The notes under the pieces are model-generated. The model was not told the DNA's origin. It made no database searches and saw only the letters and a list, made by a program, of their open reading frames with translations. A stretch of DNA of 64,000 nucleotides from Lentimicrobiaceae bacterium (GTDB lineage: Bacteria; Bacteroidota; Bacteroidia; Bacteroidales; F082). Of the stretch, positions 9,165 to 18,659 are shown one piece after another. Location: assembly GCA_015061315.1 (NCBI GenBank), contig SUWV01000001.1:124001-188000 (forward strand), written 5' to 3'. A program made the position numbers and the translations under genes. The stretch's first letter is position 1. Every line of letters begins with the position of its first letter.

Positions 9165-10319
9165 CTATTCTTTTCTCCACACCATCTTATTTACTACTCC
9201 GGTGTAGGATTGTATTAATTTAACAACTTTTGTTGAGACAATTTCGTCAACATAATTTGGAACTGGTATGCCGTTGTCTCCTTCTTTTACCATCTCTACG
9301 GCTGTGTCAACGGCTTGTAAGAGATCATGTTCGTTGATGCCTGCTAAAATGAAGCAGCCTTTATCTAAAGCTTCTGGACGTTCTGTTGATGTCCTTATAC
9401 ATACTGCTGGGAATGAATGTCCAACACTTGTAAAGAATGAGCTTTCTTCTGGTAATGTGCCTGAGTCTGAAACAACAGCAAAGGCATTCATCTGAAGACA
9501 ATTGTAATCATGGAATCCTAATGGTTCGTGTTGAATAACTCTTGAATCCAATTTGAAGCCCGATGCTGCTAATCTGTTTCGTGAACGTGGATGACAGCTG
9601 TATAATATTGGCATATCGTATTTCTCTGCCATTGCGTTGATTGCATTAAACAGAGAAGTGAAATTCTTTTCTGTATCGATATTTTCTTCACGATGAGCGG
9701 ATAATAGAATATATTTTCCTTTTTCTAATCCTAATCTTTGATGAACATCGCTTGCTTCAATGTCTGCAAGATTATTATGTAATACCTCTGCCATTGGCGA
9801 ACCGCTGACATATGTACGTTGCGGAGCGACGCTGCTTGCATTCAAATATCTTCTCGCATGTTCCGAATAGCAGATATTTACATCTGAGATAATATCGACA
9901 ATACGTCTGTTCGTCTCTTCTGGAAGACATTCGTCGAAACATCTGTTACCAGCTTCCATGTGGAAGATTGGAATATGAAGACGTTTCGCTCCAATTACAC
10001 TTAAACATGAATTTGTATCGCCGAGTACAAGGACTGCATCTGGTTTTATCTGGACCATGAGTTTATAACTCTTGTCAATGATATTACCCATTGTAGCACC
10101 GAGGTCATCACCAACAGCGTCTAAGTAAACTTCAGGATCTGCTAATTTCAGATCTTTGAAGAAAACTCCATTAAGGTTATAATCGTAGTTTTGTCCTGTA
10201 TGAGCTAAAACTACATCGAAATACTTACGACATTTATTTATAACTGCTGCCAAGCGGATAATCTCAGGACGTGTTCCAACTATAATGAGCAGCTTTAATT
10301 TTCCATTATTTTTAAACAT
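9165..10319 (-). CDS. fnlC: UDP-N-acetylglucosamine 2-epimerase (non-hydrolysing), FnlC/WbjD-like
   Basis: LKLLIIVGTRPEIIRLAAVI; HMEAGNRCFDECLPEETNRRIVD; VSDSGTLPEESSF; next to fnlA/fnlB-like genes. Confidence 0.85.
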   Translation of the reverse strand: MFKNNGKLKLLIIVGTRPEIIRLAAVINKCRKYFDVVLAHTGQNYDYNLNGVFFKDLKLADPEVYLDAVGDDLGATMGNIIDKSYKLMVQIKPDAVLVLGDTNSCLSVIGAKRLHIPIFHMEAGNRCFDECLPEETNRRIVDIISDVNICYSEHARRYLNASSVAPQRTYVSGSPMAEVLHNNLADIEASDVHQRLGLEKGKYILLSAHREENIDTEKNFTSLFNAINAMAEKYDMPILYSCHPRSRNRLAASGFKLDSRVIQHEPLGFHDYNCLQMNAFAVVSDSGTLPEESSFFTSVGHSFPAVCIRTSTERPEALDKGCFILAGINEHDLLQAVDTAVEMVKEGDNGIPVPNYVDEIVSTKVVKLIQSYTGVVNKMVWRKE

Positions 10320-10330
10320 GACATTTATTT

Positions 10331-11530
10331 TTATACTTTCTCAAAATAAGTATCTGGTCTATTCGGGTCAAATGCTTCATTAGCCCACATGACCGTAACT
10401 AAATTTTCTGTTTCTGAGAGATTAATGATATTGTGAGTGTATCCTGGAAGCATGTGGATTGCTTCTATCTTGTCGCCACTGACTTCAAATTCTATTACTT
10501 CGTCAGAATCAATCTTTCTTTCTTGTATCAAGCCATGGCCTGAAACGACAATAAAGAATTCCCATTTGGTATTATGCCAATGCTGACCTTTTGTGATACC
10601 TGGTTTTGAAATGTTTATTGAAACTTGTCCACAGTTTAAAGTCTTTATCAACTCTGTAAAACTACCTCTATCATCGACATTCATTTTCAGAGGAAATGAG
10701 ACTTTTTCTTTTGGCAGATAAGATAAATATGTAGAATATAATTTCTTAGCAAAAGAATTATATGGTATCTCTGGAACAACGAGTGTATGTGGTTGCTCTT
10801 TGAAAGATTCTAATAAATCAACTATCTCACCGAGAGTTACCTTATGAGTAATAGGAGCAGCACAATATCTTCCATCTGTTGTTAATATTGTCTCAACACC
10901 CTCGAATTCGCATCTGTGTTCTTCACCTTTCAATGCAGCAATCATTTCCTCAACTAAGTCATCTATGTAAAGAAGTTCCAACTCGGTACTTCTGTCATTG
11001 ACTTGTATTGGAAGGTCATTGGCAATATTATTGCAGAAAGTAGCGACTGCGCTGTTATAATTTGGGCGACACCATTTGCCAAACAAATTTGGGAAACGGT
11101 AAACGAGAACTTTTGCTCCTGTCTCTTCAGAATATTGAAACATCAGTTCTTCGCCGGCTTTCTTACTCTTACCATATTCCGATGTACCGAAACGACCTGC
11201 CAATGTTGCCTGAATAGAACTGCTTATCATAACAGGACATTTATTGTCATATTTCTTTAATGTATTGAGTAAAGTTGAGGCAAAGCCAAAATTACCCTGC
11301 ATAAATTCCTCTTGATTCTGAGGACGATTTACGCCGGCAAGGTTGAAGACGAAATCACAGTCACGGCAAAAACAATCTAACTCTTCTATAGTGTTATCGA
11401 CATCGTATTCATAGATTGCATCAATAGTTAGATTACCGTAGCAACGAGCCTTGCCGTCTTTGATATTTTTAAGTTGAGCCACGAGATTTTTGCCAACAAA
11501 TCCCTTGGCGCCTGTAACTAATATTTTCAT
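10331..11530 (-). CDS. fnlB: UDP-2-acetamido-2,6-dideoxy-hexulose reductase with C-terminal cupin, FnlB/WbjC/CapF-like
   Basis: SDR N-terminus ILVTGAKGFVGKNLVAQLKN and cupin C-terminus GITKGQHWHNTKWEFFIVVSGHGLIQERKID. Confidence 0.88.
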   Translation of the reverse strand: MKILVTGAKGFVGKNLVAQLKNIKDGKARCYGNLTIDAIYEYDVDNTIEELDCFCRDCDFVFNLAGVNRPQNQEEFMQGNFGFASTLLNTLKKYDNKCPVMISSSIQATLAGRFGTSEYGKSKKAGEELMFQYSEETGAKVLVYRFPNLFGKWCRPNYNSAVATFCNNIANDLPIQVNDRSTELELLYIDDLVEEMIAALKGEEHRCEFEGVETILTTDGRYCAAPITHKVTLGEIVDLLESFKEQPHTLVVPEIPYNSFAKKLYSTYLSYLPKEKVSFPLKMNVDDRGSFTELIKTLNCGQVSINISKPGITKGQHWHNTKWEFFIVVSGHGLIQERKIDSDEVIEFEVSGDKIEAIHMLPGYTHNIINLSETENLVTVMWANEAFDPNRPDTYFEKV

Positions 11531-11916
11531 AATGTATCGTTTTCTGAAACTGGCTGATAAGGACCTTCTTTAACCTCAAAAATCACAGAACCACTCTCCA
11601 TTATTTCTATTGTATGCCAAGTGCCTTTAGGTATGTGAACACCGAAAGTTCCTTCTTCCTGACACATGATAAATCTATCGATGACATTCTTGTCATCGTC
11701 ATAGAATATAACTTCTATCTTGCCACGAATCAGGATATAAGTCTCGTCGGTATTCTGATGGCGATGTATCGGCAATACCGTTCCAGGTTCCAAAGCATTG
11801 AACAATCTCTGCACCTTACTATCCAACGAATCATGTAGATTATGATTCATTCTCAAACGCGGATTTTCCTTCGCTTTTTGAGTTATTGAGTCTAATAATT
11901 CCTTATCAAGTTTCAT
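11527..11916 (-). CDS. wbuC: WbuC-family cupin-fold metalloprotein
   Basis: AKENPRLRMNHNLHDSLDSKVQRLFNALEPGTVLPIHRHQNTDETYILIRGKIEVIFYDD is characteristic of WbuC. Confidence 0.88.
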   Translation of the reverse strand: MKLDKELLDSITQKAKENPRLRMNHNLHDSLDSKVQRLFNALEPGTVLPIHRHQNTDETYILIRGKIEVIFYDDDKNVIDRFIMCQEEGTFGVHIPKGTWHTIEIMESGSVIFEVKEGPYQPVSENDTL

Positions 11917-11917
11917 A

Positions 11918-13009
11918 TTATTCTGATCTAATTTCTCTTGCTTTACTTCTTGGTTGAAGTCCTAAATCTTCGCGGATAAAACGAAGTTTAAGAAGAAGTT
12001 CCTTCATACCTTCCACATCCAAACGAGCGGTATTATGTGAATGATAATCTTCAATTTTTGCAATTTCCTCATTACCATCAGAGAAGAATTTATCATAATT
12101 AAGGTCACGATTGTCGCATGGAATACGATAATAGCCACCCATATCTATCGCTTTAGCCATTTCTTCACGAGTTACGAGAGTCTCGTATAATTTCTCACCA
12201 TGACGAGTACCGATGACTTTCACTTCTGTCTCACCATATTTAGGATTGACTTTAGCGTATGTCTGTTTCAATGCCTCTGCCAAAACATCTAATGTAGCTG
12301 CAGGAGCTTTTTGTACGAAGAGGTCTCCATTTTCACCATGAGTGAAAGCATAGATAACCAAATCAACAGCATCATCTAAAGTCATCATGAAACGAGTCAT
12401 GTTAGGGTCGGTGATTGTGATTGGTTTGCCTTGTTCCATTTGCTCAACCCAAAGAGGAATGACAGAACCACGAGAAGCCATCACGTTACCGTAACGAGTA
12501 CAACAGATTGTAGTCTTGGCATTTGATCCAAGTTCACGACCTTTAGCTATTGCGACTTTCTCCATAAGAGCCTTTGAGATACCCATTGCGTTGATTGGAT
12601 AAGCAGCCTTATCTGTTGAAAGCACTACGACATTTTTTACTTCATGTTCTATTGCTGATAGAAGCACGTTGTTTGTTCCAAGCACATTAGTAAGAGTAGC
12701 CTCCATAGGGAAAAACTCGCAAGAAGGGACTTGTTTGAGAGCAGCAGCAGCGAAGACATAATCGACTCCACGCATTGCCACGTCAACAGACTCACGATTG
12801 CGAACATTACCTATGTAAAACTTAACCTTATTAGCCTGCTCTGGATATTGAGCCTGAAGATGATGACGCATATCATCTTGTTTTTTCTCATCGCGAGAGA
12901 ATATTCTAATTTCTTTAATATCGCTATCTAAGAAGCGACGTAACACTGCGTTACCGAAAGAACCAGTACCACCAGTGATTAAAAGGGTTTTATTGTTGAA
13001 GACGGACAT
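11918..13009 (-). CDS. fnlA: UDP-GlcNAc 4,6-dehydratase/5-epimerase, FnlA/WbjB/CapE-like
   Basis: LLITGGTGSFGNAVLRRFLDSDIKEIRIFSRDEKKQDDMR...VFAAAALKQVPSCEFFPMEA. Confidence 0.9.
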   Translation of the reverse strand: MSVFNNKTLLITGGTGSFGNAVLRRFLDSDIKEIRIFSRDEKKQDDMRHHLQAQYPEQANKVKFYIGNVRNRESVDVAMRGVDYVFAAAALKQVPSCEFFPMEATLTNVLGTNNVLLSAIEHEVKNVVVLSTDKAAYPINAMGISKALMEKVAIAKGRELGSNAKTTICCTRYGNVMASRGSVIPLWVEQMEQGKPITITDPNMTRFMMTLDDAVDLVIYAFTHGENGDLFVQKAPAATLDVLAEALKQTYAKVNPKYGETEVKVIGTRHGEKLYETLVTREEMAKAIDMGGYYRIPCDNRDLNYDKFFSDGNEEIAKIEDYHSHNTARLDVEGMKELLLKLRFIREDLGLQPRSKAREIRSE

Positions 13010-13015
13010 AAATCT

Positions 13016-13669
13016 TTATGATTTCAATTGTATTTCTAATTCATTTAACATTTCGATTGTAACATCCTCAGACTGGAAGTATGATACACTATTCTTTAAC
13101 TTCTCATCAGATGCATTCCACCATTGTAATTCAAGAAGTTTATTGATTATAGGTTGTTCAAATCTATATTTTATTACTTTTGCGGGAACACCTCCAACAA
13201 CGGCATAAGGAGGAACATCCTTAACAACGACAGCCCCTGCACCAATGATTGCTCCATCACCTATTGTTATACCATCCTTTATAATGACATGTGTCGCAAT
13301 CCAGACATCATTACCAATATTCACTTTTTTAACATCATTATTATGTCTAATACTTTCCTCAACCCAAGTTGTTGCTGTACCATTCTTTCTAAGTGTAAAA
13401 ATTGGTGACGATGATAAATTATTTAAAGTGTGAGAAGCTGTTCCGATTCTGCAATTGTCTGCTATAGAACAATATCGTTTAATATTAGTATTTGTTATAT
13501 CACAACTTGGTCCAATATAGGAATAATCACCAACTTCTGAATTCTTAATCTTAACAAAACGATTAATTCTTGCGAGTTTGCTTATCTTATTCGTTGATGA
13601 TACAAAAGCAAAGTTGGAAATTTTTTTGTTCGCTAGATGTTTAAGCCAACCTTTGATAAAGTGATTCAT
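13016..13669 (-). CDS. Left-handed beta-helix acetyltransferase (CatB-related)
   Basis: Hexapeptide repeats and IGNDVWIATHVIIKDGITIGDGAIIGAGAVVVKDVPPYAVVGGVPAKVIKYRF. Confidence 0.85.
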   Translation of the reverse strand: MNHFIKGWLKHLANKKISNFAFVSSTNKISKLARINRFVKIKNSEVGDYSYIGPSCDITNTNIKRYCSIADNCRIGTASHTLNNLSSSPIFTLRKNGTATTWVEESIRHNNDVKKVNIGNDVWIATHVIIKDGITIGDGAIIGAGAVVVKDVPPYAVVGGVPAKVIKYRFEQPIINKLLELQWWNASDEKLKNSVSYFQSEDVTIEMLNELEIQLKS

Positions 13670-13681
13670 GAGTATAAAGTA

Positions 13682-14740
13682 TTAATTAGAAAGAGCATAT
13701 TGGACCGCATCCCATAAGCCTTGTGCCATATGATATGGTGTTCTAAATTCATTATAAAATTTCTGGGCTTTCTCTCCCATCTTAATATATTTTTGGGGAT
13801 TTTGGGAAATATCGACAATAACCTCTTCGAACTGTTTTTCTTCATCTACAATAATACCATCTATGTTATTATGAACATTGAACAACTCTCCACCAGTAAT
13901 AGCATCTTTAGTTGTAATAAATGGAACCCCATATCCCATACTTTCTAAAACTGTTAACCCAGCTTGTTTTGGAGATATGCATGCCAATGCCTTTGCAAAA
14001 TATTTTGCTTTTTCATTTATATCATATATCGCTCCCTTTAATTGTATCATATTTTGCAGTCCATTCTTATCGACCCATTCTTTTATATCATTAAATTCTG
14101 GACCATTCCCAATAATATTCAATACTGGTAATTGGTAATTTTGCTTCAACTTTTTATATATATTAAGTAATGACTCTATTCCTTTTTCTTTATATAATGT
14201 ACCAATGAATAGTATAGTATCTTTTTCTTTCTCATGGTGGCACTGAGAAACAGCAACAGTATTGGGAGCTTCAAACATTTTCTCCCTTGGAATTCCCATT
14301 TTGGAATATTTTTCGATAGGATACATTGTGTAAAAAGCCAATGCATCGGCCTTAGAATAAAAGAACTTTCTAATCCTATCCCATCTCTTATGTTCATCGT
14401 AACCTTTTCCATAAGATGCAGATACACCCAACGTATGGAATATTACTTTAGTTTTATTGAACCATGGCAAAGTGCTAAATTTTATCCAAGCAATGTCTCC
14501 GTATGCAATTACAACATCATAATTTTTAGTAAGTTTACGGATATTACATTCCTGTATTACAAACTTACCATATTGTTTCTTCGGTAAATATATTATCTTA
14601 AATTTACACTCCAATCCTTCTGGAATTTTTCCATCACCATCACTATATGATACTGTTAGGTCACATTTTTCCGCCAAACAATTCCACACAGGCACCCTAT
14701 AATGAAATATCTTATTATATAGAATAATAACCTTTACCAT
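13682..14740 (-). CDS. Family 4 glycosyltransferase
   Basis: ILFIGTLYKEKGIESLLNIYKKL...LNIIGNGPEF; QAGLTVLESMGYGVPFITT. Start set at internal Met (MVKVIILYNKIFHYRVPVW, 14738-14740) rather than the ORF-track start that overlaps wecB. Confidence 0.82.
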   Translation of the reverse strand: MVKVIILYNKIFHYRVPVWNCLAEKCDLTVSYSDGDGKIPEGLECKFKIIYLPKKQYGKFVIQECNIRKLTKNYDVVIAYGDIAWIKFSTLPWFNKTKVIFHTLGVSASYGKGYDEHKRWDRIRKFFYSKADALAFYTMYPIEKYSKMGIPREKMFEAPNTVAVSQCHHEKEKDTILFIGTLYKEKGIESLLNIYKKLKQNYQLPVLNIIGNGPEFNDIKEWVDKNGLQNMIQLKGAIYDINEKAKYFAKALACISPKQAGLTVLESMGYGVPFITTKDAITGGELFNVHNNIDGIIVDEEKQFEEVIVDISQNPQKYIKMGEKAQKFYNEFRTPYHMAQGLWDAVQYALSN

Positions 14741-14745
14741 ATTCT

Positions 14746-15897
14746 TTATTTCAATTTTTCCACAATTCTTCCACATGCCAATCCATCTCCATAAGGATTG
14801 ACAGCCTTGCTCATTTTTTCATAATAACTCTCATCTTCAAGCAAGGCAGATACTTCAGAAACAATCTTGTCATAATTCGTTCCTACAAGTTTCACCGTTC
14901 CTGCTTCTAATGCTTCTGGTCGTTCTGTCGTGTCACGCATAACGAGAACAGGCTTGCCTAAACCAGGAGCTTCTTCTTGGATGCCGCCGCTGTCTGTCAG
15001 TACAATAGTTGATTTTTCCATCAGATAAACAAACGACAGGTATTCCAATGGCTCAATGAAGAACATATTTCCTAAATTACTTAAATCTTCACCAAACACC
15101 TCATGTATCGGCTTGCGAACATTCGGATTTAGGTGCATAGGATATACGAAGTCAACTTCAGGATATTTTTTTGTCAAGTCCTTAATGGCAGTACACATAC
15201 TGATGAAGCCTTCACCGAAGTTCTCACGTCTGTGACCTGTAATCAAAACGAGTTTTCTGCCATTATCCAAACGATTGATATCATACCCTGCTTTGTTTAA
15301 TACTCCTTTTAATTCATTATTTAATGCTTCGTCATTCTTTATTTTATCAACAACCCAATACAAAGCGTCAATAACAGAATTACCTGTGACGATTATAGAA
15401 TCATCAGACACATTCTCTTTTAGTAAATTCTGACGGCTTAATTGTGTCGGTGAGAAGTGATAAGTTGCAATGCGTCCCGTAATCAAACGATTCATCTCCT
15501 CTGGCCATGGACTATATATGTTATGTGTGCGGAGACCAGCCTCAATATGGCCAACAGGAATCTGTTGGTAGAAAGCCGCTAATGCTGCGGCTGTGCTGGT
15601 TGTAGTGTCACCATGCACTAAAACAATATCAGGTTGAGCTTCTTTGAGGACATCACGCATGCCAACCAAAACACGTGCGGTTACATCATACAAATCCTGA
15701 CCTTGTTTCATTATGTTAAGGTCATAGTGAGGTTTTATTTCAAAGAGATTCAACACCTGATCAAGCATTTCACGATGCTGACCTGTTACACACACCAATG
15801 TTTGAAAATCGTTAGGATATTTCTCAAACTCTTTTACCAATGGAGCCATCTTGATAGCCTCAGGACGAGTTCCGAAGACGAGCATTACCTTTTTCAT
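14746..15897 (-). CDS. wecB: UDP-N-acetylglucosamine 2-epimerase
   Basis: MKKVMLVFGTRPEAIKMAPLVKEFEK; VTGQHREMLDQVLNLFEI; GHIEAGLRT; LTDSGGIQEEAPGLGKPVLVMRDTTERPE. Confidence 0.93.
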   Translation of the reverse strand: MKKVMLVFGTRPEAIKMAPLVKEFEKYPNDFQTLVCVTGQHREMLDQVLNLFEIKPHYDLNIMKQGQDLYDVTARVLVGMRDVLKEAQPDIVLVHGDTTTSTAAALAAFYQQIPVGHIEAGLRTHNIYSPWPEEMNRLITGRIATYHFSPTQLSRQNLLKENVSDDSIIVTGNSVIDALYWVVDKIKNDEALNNELKGVLNKAGYDINRLDNGRKLVLITGHRRENFGEGFISMCTAIKDLTKKYPEVDFVYPMHLNPNVRKPIHEVFGEDLSNLGNMFFIEPLEYLSFVYLMEKSTIVLTDSGGIQEEAPGLGKPVLVMRDTTERPEALEAGTVKLVGTNYDKIVSEVSALLEDESYYEKMSKAVNPYGDGLACGRIVEKLK

Positions 15898-15901
15898 AAA
15901 A

Positions 15902-17107
15902 TTATTTTTTGAATGTTCCGCAGAAATCGAGAACCTTCACATCGTTACGATAGTTAAGTTCTGCAAATTCATTATGATTTACCAAGAATACAACTATATC
16001 AGCTTTCTCGTAAGCTTCTTTATAATTGGTAAGTTTGAAGACATTATGCTCAGGTACATTAGGTTCAACGATCATAATCTGAGCGTTGTTGCAAGATTGC
16101 ATAACTTTAGTAGTAATACTCTTAGCAGGAGATTCTCTGAGGTCATCAATGTTAGGTTTGAATGCTAGACCCATCATTGCAACCCATGGTTTACGACCAT
16201 GTTCAAGTTCAAACTTAAGCATCTCATTCTGTACTTTCTCCGCACACCAGAACGATTTGTAGTTATTTATCTCACGAGCAGATGCGATGATTTTTGACTC
16301 CATAGGGAAAGCTGCAGTAATGAAATAAGGATCAACAGCGATGCAGTGACCTCCTACTCCACAACCAGGCTGAAGTATATTGACTCTTGGATGCTTGTTT
16401 GCTAAATTGATAAGTTCCCAAACGTTGATACCTGCCTTGTCACAGATTAAGGACAATTCATTTGCGAAGGCAATCTGAACGTCACGTGATGAGTTCTCGG
16501 TAAGTTTACACATCTCAGCTGTTTTACAGTTTGTACGATGCAAAGTGCCTTTTACGAATTGGCTGTAGAATTCGATAGCTTTATCTGTTGAAGCCTCGTC
16601 AATACCGCCAATTACTCTGTCATTATTAACAAGTTCGTGAATTACGTTACCAGGAAGAACGCGTTCTGGGCAATAAGCTATGTATATTTTCCCTTCAAGC
16701 TCCGGTCTTTCCGCAAAGATAAGGTCTCTCATCTTTTCTGTTGTACCGACAGGTGAAGTAGATTCAATAACATAGAGGTCACCATCCTTGAGAAGAGGAA
16801 GGACAGCTCTGGTAGCTGCTTCAACGTAAGAGATATCAGGTTCATGATTGCCTTTGAAAGGAGTAGGTACAACCATAAAATAAGCCTCGCTCATTTCTGG
16901 AGTTGTAGATGCTTTCAAAGCACCTGATTTAACAACCTCTTGTAGATATTCTTCCATACCAGGCTCAATGATATGAAGCTTTCCTTGGTTTGTAAGTTCA
17001 ACGACTTTAGGGTTGATGTCAACGCCTGTTACCTTTATGCCGTGTTTAGCGGCAATTATTGCTGTTGGAAGGCCTATGTAGCCTAATCCCATAAAACATG
17101 CTTTCAT
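15902..17107 (-). CDS. wecC: UDP-N-acetyl-D-mannosamine dehydrogenase
   Basis: GLGYIGLPTAIIAAKHGIKVTGVDIN; ESTSPVGTTEKM; CPERVLPGNVIHELVNNDRVIGG; GCGVGGHCIAVDPYF. Confidence 0.93.
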   Translation of the reverse strand: MKACFMGLGYIGLPTAIIAAKHGIKVTGVDINPKVVELTNQGKLHIIEPGMEEYLQEVVKSGALKASTTPEMSEAYFMVVPTPFKGNHEPDISYVEAATRAVLPLLKDGDLYVIESTSPVGTTEKMRDLIFAERPELEGKIYIAYCPERVLPGNVIHELVNNDRVIGGIDEASTDKAIEFYSQFVKGTLHRTNCKTAEMCKLTENSSRDVQIAFANELSLICDKAGINVWELINLANKHPRVNILQPGCGVGGHCIAVDPYFITAAFPMESKIIASAREINNYKSFWCAEKVQNEMLKFELEHGRKPWVAMMGLAFKPNIDDLRESPAKSITTKVMQSCNNAQIMIVEPNVPEHNVFKLTNYKEAYEKADIVVFLVNHNEFAELNYRNDVKVLDFCGTFKK

Positions 17108-17128
17108 AGTATAAATATTTATTTTTAA

Positions 17129-18031
17129 TTATCTAATAGTATTGTTAATTCTATAATAAAACTTAGGAAAATACACATTCAATATCCTACCAATATAAAC
17201 CATAGGATATCTTAATGGCATATTCCTCTGGATGTATTTTAAATAATCTTTATTTGAGCGAATTGGATATGAGAAATACTTCTTTCTTTCCGATAATGAC
17301 ATACTCTTTACTATATCAGCAATTTCCTTTGAACTTTTATGATCATTATCACATCTACCACAGAAGTTTGCAGTTAATAAAACTGGAATACCTTTCTTTC
17401 TTGCTTGATTTGAATAATCATTATCAGCTCTTCCATGAATGTAGCCTTCCCAAAATATACCTATTTTGTCAACAACTTCTTTTGATACAAGCAAAATATT
17501 TGCATTGGTGATATCGCATAGTTGAGGTCTCCCAATAGGTTTCAGCCTCATGGATGTCCCTAAAAATTTATTTTTCCATATATCACCACCGTATGTCATC
17601 TTGTTATGATCAGATTTAGAACTCGTTATACCAGAATATATACCAGACTGCTTATAATTTTCAATACAATATTTATGTGTATTCAATAATTCCTCAAAAA
17701 GATTATCTAACAAATCTGTATCATCGTTTAGCAACAAGTAAAAATCCCATTCATTATGTTTTTTCAAGGCTTCATTCCAAGCAAATCTCATTCCTCCAGC
17801 CCAATACAAATTACCCGTTCCTTTAAGAATGGTAATATTTTTATTAGAGAAATTATCTCTTACAGCATCACCTGTACCATCTGTACAGCCATCATCAGTA
17901 AGATATATTGACAATTCTACTTTATCTTCTACTTTGTTATTATATATACATAACGCTTGATATAATGATGTCAAACAACTTAATGTTTTATCTTTACGAT
18001 TAAAACATGTTAAAAGTACAGCTATTTTCAT
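17129..18031 (-). CDS. Family 2 glycosyltransferase
   Basis: IAVLLTCFNRKDKTLSCLTSLY; TDDGCTDGTGDAV; GGMRFAWNEAL; LLLNDDTDL. Confidence 0.88.
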   Translation of the reverse strand: MKIAVLLTCFNRKDKTLSCLTSLYQALCIYNNKVEDKVELSIYLTDDGCTDGTGDAVRDNFSNKNITILKGTGNLYWAGGMRFAWNEALKKHNEWDFYLLLNDDTDLLDNLFEELLNTHKYCIENYKQSGIYSGITSSKSDHNKMTYGGDIWKNKFLGTSMRLKPIGRPQLCDITNANILLVSKEVVDKIGIFWEGYIHGRADNDYSNQARKKGIPVLLTANFCGRCDNDHKSSKEIADIVKSMSLSERKKYFSYPIRSNKDYLKYIQRNMPLRYPMVYIGRILNVYFPKFYYRINNTIR

Positions 18032-18040
18032 TATTCTTAT

Positions 18041-18658
18041 CTAATTCAAAGTTTTAACTACACGTGCAGGATTACCGCACACTATTGAATAGGGAGGGAC
18101 ATCTTTTGAAACCACAGAACCTGCTCCAATAACTGCACCTTCTCCAACTGTAACACCTTTGAGTATTATACTTCTTGCTCCAATAAAAACATTATCTTCG
18201 ATAACAATAGGAGCTTTACGTGTTTTCTCATTTCTATCATACAACCTATCTTCCCAATCAATAGGATGAGAATCAGTGTCACTTATCAAACACCCAGAAC
18301 CTATCAAGACATTATTACCTATAGTAACTGATGTTGTAGCACATATTGTAGAACCAGAGATGCCAACATTATCACCAATAATAATTTTGCTATTTGGTGC
18401 ATAAATATTAAATATACAAGGTTGAATAAGACCTATTGAATTAGATTTAATTTTATTGTTAGATTTAAAGTTATTACCAATAATCAATTCACCGTTTTTG
18501 CTTCTTGTCAAAAGACGAATTAATAAATTCTTTTTAATGATTATAATCCTTCCAACTAGTCTATTGCTAGTATTTAATTTTATACCGCTTATAAGTTGAT
18601 AAAATAATGAAGGGATAAGTGAAAAGAAATAATTGTATATTATTCTTAGAACAAGCAT
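18041..18658 (-). CDS. Left-handed beta-helix acyltransferase
   Basis: Hexapeptide repeats; APIVIEDNVFIGARSIILKGVTVGEGAVIGAGSVVSKDVPPYSIVCGNPARVVK. Confidence 0.87.
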   Translation of the reverse strand: MLVLRIIYNYFFSLIPSLFYQLISGIKLNTSNRLVGRIIIIKKNLLIRLLTRSKNGELIIGNNFKSNNKIKSNSIGLIQPCIFNIYAPNSKIIIGDNVGISGSTICATTSVTIGNNVLIGSGCLISDTDSHPIDWEDRLYDRNEKTRKAPIVIEDNVFIGARSIILKGVTVGEGAVIGAGSVVSKDVPPYSIVCGNPARVVKTLN

Positions 18659-18659
18659 T

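Noticed and set aside
14741-14776. 36-nt N-terminal extension of the GT4 ORF overlapping wecB
   Set aside because: An internal Met (14738-14740) gives the canonical N-terminus MVKVIILYN and removes the overlap; treated as a start-site artefact.
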